From Lachnospiraceae bacterium (GTDB lineage: Bacteria; Bacillota; Clostridia; Lachnospirales; Lachnospiraceae), in assembly GCA_015057445.1 (NCBI GenBank), contig SVEI01000006.1, positions 1-64,000 on the forward strand: a stretch of DNA of 64,000 nucleotides. Reading direction: 5' to 3'. The position numbers and the translations under genes are program-made. Shown here one piece after another: positions 61,901 through 64,000 of the stretch. The notes under the pieces were generated by a model that worked only from the letters and a program-made list of their open reading frames with translations, was not told where the DNA came from and did no database searches. Each line of letters starts with the position of its first letter. Positions within the stretch are counted from its first letter, which is position 1.

Positions 61901-62494
61901 AGCAACATCCACAAAGGCACAGCCCAAAGAACCTTGGTAGCCCATATCAGATAAAGAGTACCAAGCTGGAACTATAACTATCTCTATAGCCTCAAGTCTC
62001 TTTCCCTGACTTGCAGTACCTGCGTACTCACCATTTTTAGCCCAACCCATCCAGCCGTATGACTGTGCATGAACTCTGTAGTACACATTAAACATCTCTG
62101 CATCCGCACCTGTAAGCTCAATTTGGATAGCCTCAAGACGCTTAGCCTTACCCTCAGTTCCACTGAGCTGACCATTTGTACGCCACTCTTTCTCCCATCC
62201 AAATGACTGTATGTGAGTTCTGTACTTGATTCCTAAATCATAACCATATGTATCAAGTTCGATTTTAATACTCTCAAGACGTTTTCCCTCACCAACAGTA
62301 CCAGAAGACTGTCCGTCTGCCTTCCAATCTTTTTCCCAGCCATAAGTCTGTCTGTGAACCTTGTATCTTACTGTAGGAATAATTTCTCCAGCAAATTCCT
62401 TGGCACTTGCATTTACTGGTGCAATAACCAACAAGCTAAGTACCATAACAAAAGACAAGATTATAGCTGAAAATCTTTTCATCTTTCTTTTCAT
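58979..62494 (-). CDS. Secreted ChW-repeat protein with tandem solute-binding domains
   Basis: A 1171-residue protein. Residues 1-31 form a signal peptide (cleavage expected after NASA, no lipobox). Six ChW repeats follow at about 42-80, 89-127, 137-174, 208-246, 258-295 and 305-342, each with the pattern HxQSYGW...W..NG..SGT.G..KRLE.I.I. Two tandem family-1 extracellular solute-binding domains (376-772 and 773-1171) are nearly homologous along their length, each starting with IYSWNDE or VYSWNDE and containing VFCYFGCTWF. No permease genes adjoin. GGAGGA precedes the ATG. Confidence 0.85.
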   Translation of the reverse strand: MKRKMKRFSAIILSFVMVLSLLVIAPVNASAKEFAGEIIPTVRYKVHRQTYGWEKDWKADGQSSGTVGEGKRLESIKIELDTYGYDLGIKYRTHIQSFGWEKEWRTNGQLSGTEGKAKRLEAIQIELTGADAEMFNVYYRVHAQSYGWMGWAKNGEYAGTASQGKRLEAIEIVIVPAWYSLSDMGYQGSLGCAFVDVAKTSSTPGTGMVSYMTHVQSYGDQKWVADGSVAGTFGEAKRLEQISIKVDNSKLGGYTGGITYKTHVQSYGWMDWVSNGAKSGTSGQGKRLEGIKIKLTGTLATHYDVYYRVHAQSYGWLGWAKNGEASGTEGYAKRLEAIQVVVVPKGTEAPNNLPAAAGASPFVSKTGGCSDKVVADDTLYIYSWNDEFEQRMNYFYEKYPQYADKVACINLDLSGTGEEYPNKIKQLYKQGGDTVPSLVVADADVLHNFVEEHDFYVPMSDLGITAGDYANAYAYTVDYATIDNKLMALTWQATPGVVAYRTDIAQKVLGTSDPAKVQAAIADWDKFYETAEKMSAAGYSMVSGPDEIKFAYMAQRTSPWVIDGALNIDPVVYEMIRYSSALDISEFTNGADMWSSDWVEGMSGNVFCYFGCTWFIPWSLNIEDTPAYGKYRVVEGPAPFFWGGSYVLATDACKDKELAKTILKTLCCDEKVMYDIFADNLDYPNNTKAVQNLIKDGKGGLAKLGGQDPLSVYDAVAKKIKVDYAAPYDNYYCGYVDMANMNYIDDETLSWHDAIISIRDQVDASFPDVDAYPDAINVYSWNDEVGTKLDDMYYFHPEYIGLVNFVNLDKAGTSEDYMKAVDAAYKKGGDATPGIVAADADVLHKFIDEYNYYAPMSEVGITADKEYANAYDYTVDYATVDGELMALTWQATPGVVAYRTDIAKAVLGSSDPATVQAAIADWDKFMDTADKMKDAGYAMVAGPDEIRFAVLNSNVSPWVKDGALSIDDNTYNLLLLSKQLAEAGYTKDAVKWSNEWSEGMTTDVFCYFGCTWFVPWTLAIEDTAVHGKYNVVPGPTNYFWSGSYLMATDAGLKSDVTEGVLEALCCNESMMEGYYWSYDFPNNKKSVENLISYGDDLGMEKLGGQNPLPVYDQVAKNIQISGVAPDQTTYGYYVEAACQWYNEGTVNTINEAIGYIKEQVSESHPNITITD
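58982..61369 (-). repeat. Internal tandem duplication of the solute-binding domain
   Basis: Codons 376-772 (60179-61369) and 773-1171 (58982-60178) encode two copies that align end to end, for example LMALTWQATPGVVAYRTDIA in both. DNA identity is uneven, so the duplication is not recent or is being kept distinct. Confidence 0.85.
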
Positions 62495-62656
62495 TTACTT
62501 TCCTCCTTTTTGTGAAATATCCACAAGTATATCACATATTTTTGTAAATTGTATCAATATTGCATTTTTTTATGGTTTTTATGTGCTATAATACATTATT
62601 ATATCATCGGGTTATATAAAATGATAACTAGTAATATATTAATGGAGTAGATAAAA

Positions 62657-63499
62657 ATGAAAGAAAACAGAGAATCCTCTAGTTCAAGAGAGAATATTTT
62701 GAATAAAGAAATCCACCTTTCAGATATTAAAAATGGTTTAAACCAGGTGCGTGAAAAAATCCATGACTTTGGTTTTATTAACTCTTTTATTCTGAAACTT
62801 CTGGCTATTATTATTATGACCATAGACCATATTGGCGCATGTATCGGAACTACATACATTAATGGTCATAGCTATCTAAGTGGTCTTATTCCATCTGACA
62901 CTTATACGCTATTAAGAAGCATCGGCAGAATAGCCTTCCCTATATTTTGTTTTATGATAGTGGAAGGATATTTTCACACGCGGGATGCTAGGAAATACGC
63001 CTTAAGACTTTTTGTATTTGCATTTATCTCACAAGTACCATTCAGTCTTATGACCAGAAAAGCACCTTTTGCTCAAGATGCATCACTTAACGTGTATTTT
63101 ACCCTTGTTATAGGTCTCGTTACTATTATGTGCTTTGAATACTGTCTAAAACTATACAAACAGTCCGAAAGACCACGACCTATATTTATTGTTATAGGCA
63201 TAATAACAATCATCAGTACAATAACCTTAGCAGATTTTCTTAGAACTGACTATGGTGGACTTGGAGTAATATTCATCTTGATTTTTTACTTCTTCAGGGA
63301 TAAACATTTACTAACCTTTATAGCCCTTTATGTTTCCATATACCATTTATCCAATGACTTGGAAATGTATGCCCTATACGCTTTAATACCTATAATATTA
63401 TACAATCACAAGAAGGGTCCATCTATGAAATACTTTTTCTACGTATACTACCCTCTTCATATGACCATTCTGTATTTCATATATGCTGCAATGATTTAA
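62657..63499 (+). CDS. TraX-family membrane protein
   Basis: A 280-residue polytopic protein with about eight hydrophobic segments. The start LKLLAIIIMTIDHIGACIGT, then SIGRIAFPIFCFMIVEGYFH and a RDARKYALRLFVFAFISQVP loop identify the TraX family. TraX acetylates F-pilin in enterobacteria; chromosomal Firmicute members have no known substrate. The N-terminus has a charged 50-residue extension. GGAG precedes the ATG. It is flanked by its own terminator and by divergent/convergent genes, not by conjugation genes. Confidence 0.85.
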   Translation: MKENRESSSSRENILNKEIHLSDIKNGLNQVREKIHDFGFINSFILKLLAIIIMTIDHIGACIGTTYINGHSYLSGLIPSDTYTLLRSIGRIAFPIFCFMIVEGYFHTRDARKYALRLFVFAFISQVPFSLMTRKAPFAQDASLNVYFTLVIGLVTIMCFEYCLKLYKQSERPRPIFIVIGIITIISTITLADFLRTDYGGLGVIFILIFYFFRDKHLLTFIALYVSIYHLSNDLEMYALYALIPIILYNHKKGPSMKYFFYVYYPLHMTILYFIYAAMI

Positions 63500-63505
63500 T
63501 CAAAA

Positions 63506-63548
63506 AAGTCGCATTACCTAATCTATCTAAATTAAGGTAATGCGACTT
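63506..63548. terminator. Bidirectional terminator
   Basis: AAGTCGCATTACCT (63506-63519) pairs with AGGTAATGCGACTT (63535-63548), between convergent genes. T-rich sequence follows on both strands. Confidence 0.82.
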
Positions 63549-63562
63549 CTTATATATTTATA

Positions 63563-64000
63563 TTACTGTGTAACTGTTATTTTCTTACCTTCGTACATCT
63601 GCTTAATGTACTCTTTTGCCTTATCCACAGTCTCATAATCTGGTTCCATTACATATGCTTTTCCTAAGCTGTATGTTGTATTTGTACTATCGTAACCATT
63701 TACACTATACTTAAGAACCTCCCATGACTGCATATTATCAAGCTGGAACTTAACTAAATTCACTATCTCCTGATATGACATGCTTGTAATCATACTGTCA
63801 GATACTCCATCAAGCACCTCTGTATAATTCTTTAACATATCCGATGTAGCCATCTTCTTAATCATAGCCTCTATAACTGCCATCTGGTTCTTTCCACGCT
63901 GTCTATCACCATCCTGGAAAGCTCCTCTATTTCTGGCAAATAACAAGGCCTGGTAGCCTGTAAGATCATTGTAACCTTTATTATAATGAATATCTGCTGA
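63563..64000 (-). CDS. LytR-CpsA-Psr (LCP) family protein, C-terminal fragment
   Basis: Runs off the right edge; only the C-terminal 145 residues are present. The block TGYQALLFARNRGAFQDGDR and the following QRGKNQMAVIEAMIKK hold the conserved Arg residues of LCP ligases, which attach wall teichoic acid or other glycopolymers to peptidoglycan outside the membrane. The tail after it is a short helical region ending GKKITVTQ. The reading frame stays open to base 64000. Confidence 0.88.
   Translation of the reverse strand, partial: SADIHYNKGYNDLTGYQALLFARNRGAFQDGDRQRGKNQMAVIEAMIKKMATSDMLKNYTEVLDGVSDSMITSMSYQEIVNLVKFQLDNMQSWEVLKYSVNGYDSTNTTYSLGKAYVMEPDYETVDKAKEYIKQMYEGKKITVTQ

Noticed and set aside
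62657-63499. TraX homologue as evidence of a conjugative element
   Set aside because: No relaxase, coupling protein, type IV secretion or integrase gene is near; TraX-like genes are common in Firmicute chromosomes.

Overview
The window reads as chromosomal DNA of an AT-rich, motile, anaerobic Gram-positive bacterium of the class Clostridia, most likely a Lachnospiraceae relative of Butyrivibrio, Roseburia or Lachnospira. Supporting signs are the single short flagellin with a FliW/CsrA switch, purine-rich Shine-Dalgarno sites before almost every gene, a c-subunit with a Na+ site, clostridial hydrophobic W (ChW) repeats, and a Bacillus-like flagellar gene order (recD2-comF-yvyF-flgM-flgN-flgK-flgL-fliW-csrA-flaG-fliD-fliS-hag, plus mbl-flhO-flhP). 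Genus assignment is inference. I see no tRNA, rRNA, CRISPR array, integrase or prophage.

Layout. 1-3.2 kb: the F1Fo ATP synthase operon (atpZ-atpI-atpB-atpE-atpF-atpH-atpA, minus strand, cut by the window edge). 3.4-5.1 kb: sua5/tsaC and rpiB, convergent, with a 124-nt structured element between them. 5.6-12.4 kb: glycosyltransferase cassette, with two DUF3880/CgeB-type paralogues on the plus strand flanking four minus-strand genes, one of them an acetyltransferase/GT-D fusion. 12.5-24.7 kb: a long minus-strand run with all steps to CMP-pseudaminic acid (pseB, C, H, G, I, F), further glycan genes and a Maf-type flagellin glycosyltransferase, directly downstream of the flagellin gene. 24.8-43.4 kb: flagellar filament, hook-junction, chaperone, anti-sigma and rod genes with comF, recD2 and mreB/mbl among them. 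43.4-47.1 kb: a sensor-only PAS/GAF protein, a DivIVA-like coiled-coil protein whose cysteines all fall on one 11-residue register, and a lipoprotein. 47.3-54.6 kb: glmS with its ribozyme, metG, murA, pyrI, pyrB. 54.8-55.7 kb: a degenerate patch bounded by inverted repeats. 55.8-58.9 kb: a small membrane protein, an atypical ornithine-carbamoyltransferase homologue, and metK behind a SAM-I riboswitch. 59-64 kb: a large secreted protein with six ChW repeats and two tandem solute-binding-protein domains, a TraX-like membrane protein and the 3' part of an LCP-family gene.

How the parts fit. Flagellin (hag) has a sigma-28-type promoter and a leader with a CsrA-type GGA hairpin. CsrA and its antagonist FliW are encoded 4-5 kb away in the flgM-flgL operon, so hook completion, flagellin translation and secretion are probably coupled. 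The Pse pathway, Maf and neighbouring transferases would glycosylate the filament. The strongest unexplained signal is a pair of about 124-nt RNA-like elements (4529-4652 plus strand; 29457-29580 minus strand) whose cores are nearly identical while their helices differ by compensatory changes.
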